A DNA stretch of 64,000 nt from Ctenosaura bakeri (lineage: Eukaryota; Chordata; Lepidosauria; Squamata; Iguanidae). Both the position numbers and the translations under genes were made by a program. Positions 11,495 through 23,748 of this stretch are shown here, piece after piece. A model generated the notes under the pieces. It saw only the letters and a program-made list of their open reading frames with translations. It made no database searches and had not been told where the DNA came from. Every line of letters starts with the position of its first letter. Position 1 is the stretch's first letter. The DNA lies in the NCBI GenBank assembly GCA_948474755.1, contig CAOLHI010001241.1:62001-126000 (forward strand), in the 5' to 3' direction.

Positions 11495-11985
11495 TTAAAG
11501 CTCTACATAGCTAGAGTCCAGACTGTTTGAAAAACCAGATCTCCTCATGAGCCTGCCCATGCGCTAAGATCTTCAAGGGAAAGCTTTCTCTTGGTCCCAC
11601 TGCTATCCCAGGCACATATAGCAAGGACATAAGGGAGAGCCTTCTCAGTGGCTTCTTCCAGGCTGTTGAACTCCCTTCCCAGGAAGTCCCGTTTGCCCCC
11701 TTTCTGCCATCTTTCCACCTGCAAGTAAAGTCCTTTTTATGTGAGGATGCTTTGGGTTTTTAATGTATTGCATCAGATAAAGCGTTTAATTGGGATGTAG
11801 TATTTTTTATTTTAATATGTTTCAAGCTTCCTTTAATGCTGTTTTTAACTTGTTTTTGAATGGTACTTTTAACTTTTTTTAATAGAAATTAAGCTTGTGT
11901 TTTAACTTTTATGTTAAGTTTTTTAATTGTATTGTGATTTTAAAATATTGTACCGCACCTTTGATCCTGTGCTGGGAGAAAGACA
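11495..11985 (+). mobile_element. L2-clade LINE, 3' end (ORF2 C-terminus and 3' UTR)
   Basis: Near 11,635-11,710 one frame reads GRAFSVASSRLLNSLPRKSR, close to the conserved C-terminal block of L2-clade ORF2 (RAFSVAAPRLWNSLP). It is followed by a T-rich 3' UTR ending near TACCGCACCTTTGATCC. L2 elements encode an endonuclease/reverse transcriptase; only the last ~80 codons remain, broken by stops upstream. 5'-truncated and inactive. Confidence 0.75.
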
Positions 11986-12032
11986 GTGCTCTCCTTTGTT
12001 TCTGAAGGCACCAGGATGGTCTGTAAAATGTA

Positions 12033-12258
12033 GGATCATTTTCACACTACACAATTATAGCACTATGGTTCCACTTTTAATTGCCATGCCAACATCCTGT
12101 GGAATCCTGGAATCTGTATGTTGATGAAGCACTGAAAGCTCTTTGGCAGAGAATTCTAAGTATTTCTCCCTAACCAGCAAATCCCAGGATTCCATAAGAT
12201 GTTGTTATGGCAGTTAAAGTGGAATTATAGCACTATAATTGTGTAGTGTGAAAGGGCC
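12033..12258. mobile_element. ~226-bp palindromic MITE
   Basis: The left end GGATCATTTTCACACTAC mirrors the right end GTAGTGTGAAAGGGCC. The arms continue with ACAATTATAGCACTAT / ATAGCACTATAATTGTG and with AATCCTGG / CCAGGATT near the centre. No coding capacity. The 3-bp duplication is not legible. It resembles the 160- and 127-bp MITEs in tip sequence and palindromic layout; 19,083-19,302 is a more decayed sibling. Confidence 0.7.
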
Positions 12259-14439
12259 ACTGGACAAGCTGCATGGCACACCCAGCTTTATCACCAACAG
12301 AAGGGAATGTCTGGTGGAGCTGCAATCTAAGCAGTTGCCTGACTGTCAAAGGCAGCTCTCTGCATTTATGGTTGGGTGGGAAGCTATATTTTCCAACTTT
12401 GGCTTGTTTCTGCACTTTTTTTTTAATGAATATCACTTCCTTTCACCTTTATATCCTTCTAAGACTGCCCAAAACAGATTGCAGAGAAAACTGAAAAACA
12501 ATCAAGTCAAGTACATATTTGATTGCTAAAACAGTTACCAGACAGTGTATTTTTCCCCAAAATTTATAAACTATATCTCACAGTCTAAATGTTTCTGCTT
12601 TGAATTGCTCAAGTATTTGAATCCTGCTGAGCTCTCACCTGATATATAGATCTAATGTCTATTACTAACTCGGTGGTGAAATCTCTAGCAGGCATCTGTT
12701 GTGTTGACCTTTTAGGTTATAAGGTAGTACAATTTGAAATAATTTTTCTTTTCTATTCCCACTCTTCCTTGTACTTTGGGACATAGAGTGACATTTAATT
12801 TTCATCTAGATGAGCAAATAAAAGAAGAATTCAGCCTTCATAACCATGAACCCTAATGTTCTGATTCAGAGAATAAGAGAGTACTGGTCTCTTATTGTAG
12901 TCATTTTCCTGGCTGCTTGACAGAAACCCCACAGTAACCATTGAACAGAGGGGAGTCTGATTAGCACTTTGTACAATATTAACTTATAATAGGACTCTGT
13001 GTGTGTGCACGTGTGTGTACACCCACACACCGAAACATGTTTCCGCCATCTTCAACCGCTCTCCACAGAACACTCTTTTTCTGCCCTCCCCCAAGCCCAG
13101 TGGGTAGATTTTCTCCTGAAAGCCTTTTAGATAAGTTGCAAGTATCTCTTGCACTGTTTATCGGCAAAAAAATTTACTTTCCTTCCCCTACCCCCAACTG
13201 GAATTGGACTATTGCCCATCTCCAGTTGGTTTAGCATTCCTTTGCTTTGGTGAGACATGTTTGGCAGTTTGTCCAGCCCCTGGAGGGATCCAGGGGCATA
13301 AAAATGATGAATGAACCCAGCATAGTTACTGAATCCTGATGTAGATGAATGGTGTTTCATGCTATTGTAGTGGCATTGGCATTTCAGCTGTTGCTTTTCA
13401 TTGTTGCTGATTTTTAGTAACTGAAATGTTGCAATGTAATAATGTTTATTCTAGTTCATTGACCATAAAAGGAACTACAATTTCATGTTACTGTTGCTTG
13501 GATTATTCGTGTTTTGTGCTTTTTAGGGACTTTGGTAGTAGAGCTATTTGTAAAGTATATATTTCTCTATATTAAAAGTAGAAGAAACTGGTACAAAACT
13601 CTGACTGAATGATGATTAGTTGGCCAAAGTGGGCTATTAAAACCTCAGTCACATTAGTATAGCGATTTCTTTTTAAAGTAACATGTGAAAGATGCAAATA
13701 GTTTATAGTAAAACATGCAACTATTTAGCTGTCTCTTGGACATTTCTTTTTTTATTCACAGCACAAAAGACATGCAGACATGATTCTGTTTCGCAGTTAT
13801 GAATGAAAAGATATTTCAAAGGCACTAAATTAGGTTGTGCGAGGAGAACCCACACTCTTTCCTTCCTCCCTTACAACTCCCACTGTTTCTCCCGATCTAT
13901 GATTTGCAAGCTATTATTATTTGTGTTCTGCAATTACCAGGAACGACACCTCCCCTTCCCCAGCCTCAAGCTACAAGTCTGAAATGAATAAATGTGTTTA
14001 TTGTGACAGTCTGTGTTTTGCCTGCAGAAAAATGACAGACTGCAGTACTGACACAGTCAGTTGCTGTTTTTTACTACTGTTTCCTAACCTGGTTATCAAA
14101 AACCCTCCAAAACTGTGACATAAAATAGTATTGAGTACAATAGTGTGCAAAGATATAATTCTGAGACCTTAAACAGGCAGGCAACTTTAATTTAAAATGC
14201 TCTCTTTTACACTGTTTGCTTGCAGTGTCTTCGAACAGTAAGGTCGTAATTGAGCCAATTAAAACTGTCTTTGCACCAGTCCTGTGGAAGATCTAAGCAT
14301 TATATTCCGAATGAAATGAAATCAGGTAGGACATAAATGGGAGCAATTACAACAATTTGTAAATTCTAAGATAAATTCCACCGAGGTAGCTTGGGAATCC
14401 TTCCAAAGAACCATTGTGATACAGGAAGAAAATACATAG
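12259..14439. other. Non-coding single-copy-like DNA
   Basis: No gene or repeat family was recognised apart from the GT/AC-rich patch at 12,997-13,029. Open frames of up to 96 codons lack domains. 13,840-14,010 is mixed-composition DNA of the kind often seen in conserved non-coding elements, unproven here. Confidence 0.4.
12997..13029. repeat. Imperfect (GT)n/(AC)n patch
   Basis: GTGTGTGTGCACGTGTGTGT followed by ACACCCACACACC, partly self-complementary. Confidence 0.8.
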
Positions 14440-14605
14440 GTGTAGCCATGCTGGTTGTATGACAAAATCCAACAAAATACAAAATACAAAATCAGCATAT
14501 GGTAGTTCCATTTTTGGGCTAGCTCCAAATCATAAAATACATTATGCAAACCTTAAAAACTTTACTGTATTCTTCATCAGGCAATGACATTAACAATCGT
14601 ACAAG
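14440..14605 (-). mobile_element. Penelope-like or related retroelement 3' end
   Basis: The plus strand starts GGTGTAGCCATGCTGGTTGT and continues ACAAAATCCAACAAAATAC; the right edge holds TCATCAG (minus-strand CTGATGA, 14,574-14,580). The same left-end words occur at 15,085, 16,240 (inverted) and 51,610, defining a dispersed family. CTGATGA at the expected place suggests a hammerhead-bearing Penelope-like 3' end; the GAAA box is not recognisable here. Confidence 0.45.
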
Positions 14606-15079
14606 AGAAAAATGGTGATGATGTTAGAGTCCAGGCCTACATTCTGTTTGAGATGTTGTCAGTTAAGATGGTTATTGAGGGATTTCATTGCAGGCCATGG
14701 CCACTCCCCTTATTGGCCATAGAAGGACTACCAACAAAGAGCAATAACAGACAAATAATTAAATTTCAAATCCATTAGCTGTAGAAAAATACCTTCTTTT
14801 GAGATCCATACGTCCCTATTCTGTGTGAAGCTAATTACTCCTTTCTTAGGCAGAGAGCATTGAATTTCTCAAGAAATAGCTCTACTGTTACATCTGGAAA
14901 AACTTCTGGGTGCTGTGTAAGTAAAACTTGCTAAATTATAGTCTCAAATTTAGTCCAATGAAAGAGTTTTACCTTTGTTGGAGGTAGAAAACCTTAAAGT
15001 TCCAGTCCTTTGGCTTCTCTTGTTTGGACTTCCCTTGTTGCATTAAATCTGGTATCTTGAAATCCAGGAAAAAAATATT
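14606..15079. other. Non-coding DNA, nothing recognised
   Basis: No open frame over 65 codons with support, no repeat family seen. Confidence 0.4.
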
Positions 15080-15178
15080 CAGTGATAGCCATGTTGGCCA
15101 TGCAGCAAAATACAACAAAATCCAAAATGCTATCTTAACTGGCTGTGTGTGTCTGTGTGTTTGTGTACACACACACGT
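15080..15178 (-). mobile_element. Fragment of the 14.4-kb repeat family plus (GT)n
   Basis: GATAGCCATGTTGGCCATG followed by CAGCAAAATACAACAAAATC matches the left end of the 14,440 element in the same orientation. It is followed by a GT/AC microsatellite (15,142-15,178). An inverted fragment of the same family lies at 16,187-16,255. Confidence 0.5.
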
Positions 15179-16186
15179 TTCTTTTTTTGGAAAAAAGAAA
15201 AGAGATTTTTTTTCTCCAAGAAAGAAAAGAAAAGACAATAATGGGGGCGTGCAGAGACACATTCTTCCTATGTCCTTGAAATGCAATTTATATAAGGCTT
15301 CAGAAATTTGCAGAAAACGTTCTTCATTGAAGTAAAAAGATCAGTCAAGTTACTGTTATTTGTGTTGATCCAACATCAAATTTATAATTAACTTGTGTAA
15401 TTTCCTTGTAGGTAATTATTACTTGGTATTATTTATCAAAATGTAGTTTTCATTGCTTTGTCTCTTGTTTCCTTTTGTTAAAAGCAATTTCAAAACAATC
15501 TGAATCCAACATATATGTCAAGTATTTTCCCCTGTCTCTTGCCACAGTCATCTGGTCTTACTTTGGTTCAATAAACTGCCAATAATTTTATACTGTACTG
15601 AGACCACTGTGGCTCAGTCTAGCTGTTCAGTATCTCTGATATTGTGGAACCACCAGAACTCCCACTGGACCATCTGCTTTGTATCCCCTTTCTTCCTCTC
15701 CATTCTCTTCTCTGTGCTTCCTTAAAGGTGCCTCTTTGCTCACCCTTTTTTTCCCTCTTGTGATGGACCCAGAGAGAACTTTGATATCTTCTTTGAGACC
15801 TTCCTCTACTGTCCTCTCTGCTTCAGAATCCATATGCCTTCTATGATGTACCAACCTGCTCCTCAATCTTGCTTGCAGCTCTTCTCAGAGTTTGCCTATT
15901 TACTTGGAACCTAACACTGGAAATGCGTTCTGGATTCCTAATACTGTCATGGTCAATTGACATTGTTCTGTAAGAGCATTTCTGGCTGTTTCCTACAATA
16001 CTCTGGACCCATGTTCGTACTTTTTGTTTTGCTAACCTGAACTCTGATTTTGGAAAGTATTTTAAGTCCCTGAATATTAGTTGCCGTCTGATGAGTGTCA
16101 GTAGTGTCACCTGCTGTCTCCAGGTCAAAGGGAGAGCAATTGCATTCAGGATTTTCATCAAATGCAACAAATATAAAACCCACAAA
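15179..16186. other. ~1-kb spacer between inverted repeat-family fragments
   Basis: Lies between two inverted copies of a CAGCAAAATACAACAAAA-type end. Minus-strand frames of 79 and 114 codons overlap here but show no recognisable domain. It may be the body of a decayed retroelement whose family I cannot name. Confidence 0.3.
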
Positions 16187-16255
16187 AGAGTGATAGCTTG
16201 TGGATTTCAGGTTTTGTTGTATTTTGCTGCACAGCCAGCACAGCTACGCCAAATA
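16187..16255 (+). mobile_element. Inverted fragment of the 14.4-kb repeat family
   Basis: GGTTTTGTTGTATTTTGCTG followed by CACAGCCAGCACAGCTACGCC is the reverse complement of the motif at 15,085-15,125. Both start with a GTGATAGC word, giving a terminal-inverted-repeat-like look, though two independent insertions explain it equally well. Confidence 0.5.
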
Positions 16256-17310
16256 TATTTCTGAGATTTTAGTCAAGACTTCGAAGGAACTATCCAAAAT
16301 GTCCTGCTGCCCAGAATAGCTTCAGCATCTTGGACATCTCCTTCCAAGTTTAAACTGAACTGAAATGCAGAGTGGTTTCACCACCACACTGACATGAGAA
16401 CCACTAGCCACCAGTAGCTGCCAATCCCAGCTGTTCAGCTGGCAGCCCATAGGATGAAGAAACAACTACAAGGCAGAAGCTGAGGTTTGGACTGGTCTCT
16501 CACAGAAGGAAGAACAGCAGAGATCATTTTGTGTTCCAGTCAGTTAGTGAAACTGATCCAGAAGACTGTCAGGTTGAATACGGGATGGGACTCCTGTAAC
16601 TTTAATCATTAATAGATCCTTGATCAGGAAGACATAAGGGAAAGTTCCATGAGGCAGAACGACGGTGCATCTCTGGCCTCGCCCCCTAAACCTACTTTTT
16701 AGCTCTTAAGGTCCTCTCTCCCAACACAACTATTTTCTGGCTGGTGGACAGTGAGAGGAAAGCATGGAAAAGCATTCTGCTCTTTCCCTGTAGCTGGATG
16801 CAGACCAATAATGTCTCCACAAGCCAATAAATAACCATGTTGGATAGCTATTTCCAACACCTGATAAGTTTAATTAAATTGTAGGTGACATGGTCCATCA
16901 CTCTCGATATTTAGCACCTATTTGTCCACCACTGAAGATTTTTTTTTCATAAGAAATATTGACTATTATGTACATCACAGAATAGGATTCTAGATATTGG
17001 GGTTTAATTGATGAGGAGCTTTCCAGTAACAGAAATCTCACCTTTCTTCTTCTCAAAAGTGACAAGAATGAGAAAGGCAGGCTAAGGCTGTTGTATATCT
17101 CACTATCAAAAGCCTCTTTCAGCAAAATAAACTGTATACTATGAGTTCTATGAGTTCAAAACCAGTCTATTTGGGTGACCAATTCATTAGTGGTGGGTAC
17201 AATTTTAGAAGGCTTCTTTTTGCACTGAAGTGGTAAAAATCAGAGGAATGAATACTCCACTCCAGCCACAAACATACATGATAGAAAATTAGATTCCTTG
17301 CCTTTCTGAG
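16256..17310. other. Non-coding DNA, nothing recognised
   Basis: No supported open frame or repeat family. Confidence 0.4.
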
Positions 17311-17345
17311 TTTTTTTTTATATATATATATTGTGTGTGTGTGTG
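17311..17345. repeat. T-run/(TA)n/(GT)n compound microsatellite
   Basis: T9, then TATATATATAT, then GTGTGTGTGTG. Confidence 0.9.
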
Positions 17346-17887
17346 GAGAGTCTCCCTGCAATCAGAAATCAGCTAGGGCCAAAATTCACTTGCTCATTTT
17401 CAAGTGCTCAAGAATTTAAAAATAAATAGCAGGTCTAGAAGCACTGAATCCAGGTCAGGAAGGTCTTTTACTTTTCTCCTCACTCCCATGGTCCCAGCTT
17501 TCCCACATCACCCACCCTATCTTGACTATTAGTTGCTGCTGTTTGAATATTGAATGCCAGAACCAATCATGGCATGTCTACTTGGCCTTTGGTCACAGGC
17601 CAAAACCCTATCTCAGCTTGGCAGGGTGTTAAGCTCTGTCAAGCATTCTTCACAAATATATCTTTGCCTCTTTCCCCACCCTTCCCCTGTATAACTGACT
17701 TTTCAATTGTTGTACCATGCTCCCATGGCCATTTAATGGCTGGGGAAGGGCAAGGGTGCCCAGGCAGCATATAGCCAGGTTTCTACAGCTGGAATCTTAA
17801 AGTTGGAGTCACCCCCTGTGCCTCCAGAATGTTCCCTCTTTCCATGAAAACCTTAAAACTATACACAGAGGCAGAACGAGAGTTTAT
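17346..17887. other. Non-coding DNA, nothing recognised
   Basis: A 74-codon frame at 17,550-17,774 has no recognisable domain. No repeat family seen. Confidence 0.4.
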
Positions 17888-18375
17888 GGCCCTTTCTGCA
17901 TGAGGAAATTAAGACGGGCCAATGCGTCCTGTCACGGAGTTTGTCTGCACCTTGGATTGGACGAGGTTCAGACTATTTACCTTAGTTCTGCACCTAAGTC
18001 CAATTCAATACACCCCCAAGTGATCCTCCAGAGCGCTATGTGAAGACCAGAAAAAAGCAGTTTTTAAATTTTCCAGAGCGTGCCAATTCATTCACATCTG
18101 CAGATGTGCAGATTCGCACCAATGCAAGATCAGCGGAGGGTGAGCTGTGGGCAGGGTCTGCTTCAGCGGTTGGTCCAGACCCACAAACAACAGGAAGCCG
18201 CTATTTTGTCAGCCTCACCAGTGCAGATCTAAAGACCTCACACTGTTCCAAATCGCCCTGGAACAAACAGAGGAGACCTGCAGAAGGGCTTTAGGGAAAG
18301 TCCACATTGTTTCGAGCCCAGAAGAAGCAGTAAGTAACGGCATGGAGCGATTCCTGACCTCGTGTGGAAAGAGCC
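17888..18375 (+). mobile_element. Family-E non-autonomous DNA transposon, copy 3 (488 bp), TSD TAT
   Basis: Ends are GGCCCTTTCTGCATGAGG and CCTCGTGTGGAAAGAGCC. A perfect 3-bp duplication TAT flanks it (17,885-17,887 and 18,376-18,378), fixing both boundaries. The module is present but diverged at about 18,150-18,215 (GGTTGGT.., AACAGGAAGCCGCTATTTTG). The donor-like word is GCAGTAAGTAACGG at 18,327-18,340. The central hairpin has decayed. GC-rich against AT-rich flanks. Confidence 0.8.
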
Positions 18376-19082
18376 TATCTCTGTATCTATGACTACAAGA
18401 GGATTCCACAACAGAATGTAATTCTAGTTCATTGTGACATCTGGAGTAACTTGAGTCATTTGTTTGCAGGTTTACACTCTTTCACTTTTTATTTTTAAAT
18501 TATACAGAGTTTTAAAGTCTCACTTTCATTATTAGCATATTTCCAGTATACCAGCTTTTATCACAATTATTGATATGTCACAGGTTTAAAAAAGTAGTTT
18601 ACACAGTGACAATGGATTATCTCTCAAAAGCTTTCATACAAAGACAGTTCCAGTTGTGATGTTTAATAATGAGAGGTACCACAAACTGTTTGAGATCTAA
18701 TAGGCTATTTGCTGTCATCTCTGTGTTTACCATGATTGATCAACACTAATAATAGTGTGGCACTGAATATGGAAGCGATCACTTGCCGATTTAACAGAGA
18801 TGTGCCACTTGTTTGCAATGAGCTGCTGTCATCAATAACAAGGTCTCAGGAAATGCACTATTGGAGCCTGTAAATTAATCAGTCTTGATTCAGGAACAGA
18901 ACTACAAATTATAGTCTACAAATTATAGATTCTGTGCATGTGTTTAAGAAATATCATTGCCTCAGTAAACTCTGCTGTGAAGTACAAAGGCTTTAGGATT
19001 CTTTCTTAAAAGCTGTATCATCTTTCATATTGTTATAGGCATTTGTAAAGCCAACCATATTCTTAACATTTAATGATGAACT
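18376..19082. other. Single-copy-like DNA; conserved-element candidate
   Basis: No repeats. 18,700-18,900 carries words typical of regulatory conserved elements (TGATTGATCAAC, TTTGCAATGAG, TAAATTAATCAG), but conservation cannot be judged from one sequence. Confidence 0.35.
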
Positions 19083-19302
19083 CGTTTCATACTTCACAGT
19101 TAGAAACTATGGTTCCACTCCATCTGCCATGTTTTGCTCCTGTTGAATCCTGAGATTTGCCGTCTAAGGAGCAGTTTTTAGAATTCTCAGCCAGGAAGCT
19201 CTAGTGATTCACCAAACTACAAAATCCAGCATTCAACAGGATGCAGCCATTGCAATTAAAGTGCAACCATAATGTTATAATTGTGTAGTGTTAAAGGGTC
19301 CC
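19083..19302. mobile_element. Decayed ~220-bp palindromic MITE
   Basis: The left arm TTAGAAACTATGGTTCCACT and right arm AAGTGCAACCATAATGTTAT plus ATTGTGTAGTGTTAAAGGG mirror each other. Both match the MITE at 12,033-12,258 (CACTATGGTTCCACTTTT; AATTGTGTAGTGTGAAAGGG). More diverged than its sibling; no target duplication is readable. Confidence 0.65.
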
Positions 19303-19862
19303 AGGATTAAGGAAGATATGTCCTTCCAGATGTTATTAGACTACAAATTCCATCTTGCCTAATCATAAGTATAACCAATTGTGAAGAATAATGAAGAGCT
19401 TCCCAGATGGGCAACTAGACACATTTGGTCAGTTGGTTCAGGTTCCCACAAAGAAAAGACCCTCTCCCTTAGTTCTTTGTGTACCAAAGCTTTCTGCTAT
19501 GATCTTGCCATATTGATTACTAGAACTCATCTGCCATAATCATGTACCCTTGCATAAGTGTCCATCACACTCCCAACATCATATTTGCCCTAGGTCGCAT
19601 AAATTCTCTGGGTGATCTAGTCCAAGTGGCCATGTTCCTCATCCCTGATACAATGGGTTTATCCAAAACTCTATGTGTGGAAGACTCCTGATACAAAGGA
19701 ACATTTTCAGCTGTTGTTCTCCTGATTTCCTCCATTCATTGCAGTCTGCCATACACACAACCAAAACTGTTCCTGAATCTTCTTTCAAGAAGCATGTGCT
19801 GCAGCAGTAGTGAGGACAGAGCTGTAGTGGGTAGGAAAATGTAGGATAGCTTTAGTGCACAA
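19303..19862. other. Non-coding DNA
   Basis: 19,320-19,390 has a weak resemblance to dispersed ..GACTACAAATTCC.. repeats. Nothing else recognised. Confidence 0.35.
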
Positions 19863-20637
19863 GTGCAGTTCTGTTCATTAACTTTAAATTCAAATTCAGC
19901 CAAGAACCTTGGAGTCCTACTAGATGACCACCTATCTCTACATCCCTTTATCAGGGCTACAACACAGGCATACAACTTCCATCTTTTGATCATCCACAGG
20001 ATCTGTAGGTTCCTGACTGTAGATACTGACCATCTGCTTGTCCAGGCCTTGGTTGTCTCACACCTGGATTATCGTAACAGTTTGCTGGCAGGTTTGCCTT
20101 TCTGCTCCCTCCATCCTCTGGGTTTAATTCAAAACAATGTTGTCCAGGTTGTTTTAAATCTGCCTGTGATCCCTTCACTGGCTACCAGTTTGGGCCAGGG
20201 CCTGTTTCAGACTTTTGGTCCTGGTATTTAAAGCTTTGTGTTTTAACCTCCCTCAGTACCTTGCAGCTCGGCTTGTGTAGTACGTTCCATCTAGGAATTT
20301 GAGATCTGCAGGTGAAGTATTATTATCTGTTCCACTGTGTACAGCTCTGTCAAGGCTGCAAGCCTTTTAAGATCTGGGTCCACAGTTGTGGAACTTTGGA
20401 CCTTTGGACCTCCAGCTGGAGGAGGATCTCATCCATTTTCGCAAATGGTTGAAGACCTTCCTCTTTGACTATCTAGCATAAGTCATTGAGATGTGTTTAA
20501 GGTGCTGAGATGGGTAGCAACTGGTCGGTGTTGGGGATTTCTTGCCATGTATTCTTGTGGGGTTTTTTTGTTTTAATGGCTTTGTCCCTGATTGTATATG
20601 TCGTTGTTCCACCCTTTGATATAAATGGTGTTCTAAA
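19863..20637 (+). mobile_element. L2-clade LINE fragment (RT C-terminal region)
   Basis: An open frame at 19,863-20,231 (122 codons) reads KNLGVLLDDHLSLHPFIRAT, then HLLVQALVVSHLDYRNSLLA and LGLIQNNVVQVVLNLP. This is the order of conserved blocks after the RT catalytic core in L2-clade ORF2 (LGVLLD.., HALVTSRLDYCNALL.., LQLVQNAAARLL). Further blocks continue in broken frames to about 20,480, and the element ends in an ATT/ATC microsatellite as LINE tails often do. 5'-truncated and inactive. Confidence 0.8.
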
Positions 20638-20655
20638 ATTATTATTATTATTATT

Positions 20656-20700
<45 letters not shown>
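20638..20700. repeat. (ATT)n/(ATC)n microsatellite
   Basis: About 6 ATT units followed by about 15 ATC units. It produces a run of Met on one strand and Ser on the other in overlapping frames, which are artefacts. It probably grew from the L2 tail just upstream. Confidence 0.95.
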
Positions 20701-20701
<1 letters not shown>

Positions 20702-21214
20702 CATTGTTTCAGCAGTCCTTACTACACTTCACTAAGGGAAACCAGTATTTCTCTCCCTATATGGAAGATAAGTTTTGCCTCTGATTTACAAGTTAATTCA
20801 CAGATTACCCAAGAAGTGAATCCTTCACATGCCCTTTGCTTATGTAATATGAACATATTAAATGTATTTGCTATTTTTTAAATACTTAGATTCAGTAGAA
20901 ATATTTCACACATTTGAGAAAATCAATTTTTCACAAGTTGAATAAGACTAGGTGATTTCTGTTTCAGTATCTAATGCAGAAATTACATGGGAGCTGAGAA
21001 ATATTGAGTTAACATAGTAATTGATCTGAAATATGTTTTGTTTCCTGTAGCTCATACAAATGGATAGCAGATTATACTAGCTGTCATTAACAGAGAGTCA
21101 AACTGAAGTGAAAGAGACAACAGGACCCAGTCATCAGTACTGTGGGATTACAAAAATTATGTTATATGGTCTACCTGTCCTCTCCCCCTGAACAGCTTTA
21201 TTTGTTTGGAAATG
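20701..21214. other. Non-coding DNA, nothing recognised
   Basis: AT-rich, no repeat family, no supported frame. Confidence 0.4.
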
Positions 21215-21370
21215 GTTAGCGTCCATCAGTCATTCATTCATTCATTCTACATCCTAATTTACTCCCACAAACTGGACTCAAGGTGGCTTACAATAGACTA
21301 GTATAAATATAGCTGAAATATAACATTAATAAAAACATGAGAATTAAAAGCACAGTTTTAAAACATATCA
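21215..21370 (-). mobile_element. L2-type 3' tail fragment
   Basis: After a (CATT)n-like run, ACTGGACTCAAGGTGGCTTA and CAATAGACTAG.. followed by A-rich AACATTAATAAAAACATG match the minus-strand 3' UTR seen at 34.5 and 57.06 kb. Confidence 0.55.
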
Positions 21371-22866
21371 TTTCCTTTTCTTTCACGGAATATATTGCAA
21401 GCCTGGAAATTTGTGTATTTCCAACACAGATCACAATTATTGTGTTCATTCTGTGAGTTCTGGATACAATAGATCCATTTTAAACAATCCTACATAGTGA
21501 ATTTCTAATACTTACCATATCATCTTTATTCCATTGGTAGCTGTCTCAATGATATAGTGGTCCGCTATGGCTCTTGCATTCACTGCTTCTTGGTGAAGCC
21601 TTTAAAGTCTAGCCAGGCACAAGCATTGGAAGCAAACCTGATAGATGATGTGATGTTCCTTTGATTGCCACAGGTTTTGTTGTAGCAGTCACTTGGGTAA
21701 TAGATTCAGACCACATGGTGTGCCAAAATATATACTACATAAAAGTGCACTCAACAACCACTCTGTTTACAGATATGACAATGACAGAGGTCAGTCACTA
21801 AATAGTTGAGATGACAGAGCTTAGTGCTCAAAATCTGCTCATGCCCTAAGAAACGGGGGGAAAGGCAAAGGTCCAGGACTCCAGCTGTTTTGTACCAGTT
21901 CTCACAATTTTTTTCACCCTGTGTGAACATAAAAACCGCTGTAAAGCCTTATTCTACCTGAGGGAAGTCCCTGTTTAGCAAACATAATGATCCTGTGATG
22001 AAAAAGCATCATAACCACATGCATGTTTTTAGTTGTCCAACCCAGCATAAATAATTTTTGTATGCTAGTGATATAAAACATTATTTTGGATACTTGAGAT
22101 AAACATGGTTTAGGAAGGAGCAATACTTATTGCTAGAACACATATGCTTTGAATGGAGAAAGTTCCCTTTTCAGCCTTGGATTTCTAAATTTAGGTACTT
22201 GAGCTGAAAGAGGCCTCTGCCAAAGGCCCTGGAATGATTGCAGAGTACTAGAGTTTTGCTGGAACAACGGATTGGGTTGTAGATTGATTGAATCATGTGG
22301 CATAATGCAATTACTTGAAAAATTGCATATACCTTTTAAAATCTTCAAGGACACAAAACTGACAAAAATATATTACTAGTTTGAATTGGAGCAGTTGTAC
22401 ATCACAGATATATTCCTTTTTTCTCCCATAAAATTTAAGGCTTGTGCCCTAGATCTCATAAGTAATCAAGTCAATATTTTGTTCTGAAAAGATTTAGCCA
22501 TTCAGATTCACACAAAAACATTTCTATAGTTTTTTCTCACACACAAACAGCAACCTGACTTTTCAGGAACAGAACTGCATCTGTATTAATGTACTACTAG
22601 TAGTTCCAAGAGTGTTCCTAATGATAGATGATTACCATGCAAAGGGCTGACATGGTCACCATACAAGAGTAATGAGCATCATATGCAGGGGAGAGACTAG
22701 AAGTAAACAATTTGTATGTTTTATGTCTTTATTTTCATAAATAAGCAGGTACAGTAATTAAGGTTTATTTTTACTAATGGGAGTCAATAATAGAGGTCAC
22801 CTCATCTTCATTACAAAAATAAGTAAGTTGAGCAGATCACATGTATTTATCAGGGGGAGACAAAAA

Positions 22867-22901
22867 CATTTCTTTATCCTACATTTCAGGATAAAGAAAT
22901 G
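22867..22901. repeat. Perfect 14-bp stem hairpin
   Basis: CATTTCTTTATCCT, a 7-nt loop ACATTTC, and AGGATAAAGAAATG. No T-run or gene context that would make it a terminator; function unknown. Confidence 0.8.
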
Positions 22902-23555
22902 CAATGGGGAAGAACAGTGAAGATCAGTTATACCATTAAGTATAGTCCATTACTATGATCTCAGAGGATGGGTGAATAATGAGAAGACAACAAGTGCTGG
23001 TATCACAAATTTAGAAATATACTTATTGACACCAGAATGTGGAAGTGAACCAAATCACCGTGGCACAAGATAGCACATGGAATAGATTAAGTACACATTT
23101 AAATTGTACTTTGGACACTGGGAGGTTATGATTTAAACGTAACCTCTCTGGAAAAAGTTCCAGACATCATTTCAGACAGTTTGGTGATGAGATCTGCTTA
23201 ATGCTTCGCAAAGGTCAAAAAAGTGAATAATATGTTAAGGTGCATAGGGAATAATATGGAAAATATTATAATATCTTTATGTAACTTGATAGTGGTCTTT
23301 ACTGTGCTTTTAAAATTGAGTTTGGTCACTTTACATTTTAAAGGTATAAAAAGCTAAGGTCTTCAAGAGGCATAAAGATAGGCATTTTCTTTTCTTTCTT
23401 TTTTTTTTTTTGAAAATAAGAAAAGTAAAGAGAAAATGATATAAAGGAAAGTTTGAAAACCAAAAGGTAGGCATCCTAATTTAAATAATTAAATGGAGAC
23501 ACTTATTTTTATATAGTGAGTCATAGAAATGGGAATGAAATGAAAAATATGTTGT

Positions 23556-23640
23556 TATATGCATGTTATATACATAGTATATAAGATATATAGATACACA
23601 CACATATATATATACATGTTATTTACATTGTCATATATAT
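23556..23640. repeat. (TA)n-rich low-complexity tract
   Basis: Alternating AT/TA with a short CACACACA segment. Confidence 0.8.
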
Positions 23641-23748
23641 GCTTTTTGATAATAACTAGTAGGACTGAATATTGTGAGCACTAAATAGTTTGAGGGATTG
23701 CAGATCTTTGTCTCTGTTCCCTGCAGTTTGTAGCCCCAGGCAGTTTCA

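Larger units (their letters stand above)
21371..23748. other. Non-coding DNA with one perfect hairpin and AT tracts
   Basis: No gene or repeat family recognised. Contains the hairpin at 22,867-22,901, a T12-like run near 23,400 and an AT/TA-rich tract at 23,556-23,640. Confidence 0.4.

Noticed and set aside
15080..16255. One large element bounded by inverted CAGCAAAATACAACAAAA-type ends
   Set aside because: The same end occurs alone at 14.4 and 51.6 kb, so two separate insertions are simpler; no target duplication was found.
20469..20881. Frames with runs of Met, Ile or Ser
   Set aside because: Translation of an ATT/ATC microsatellite.
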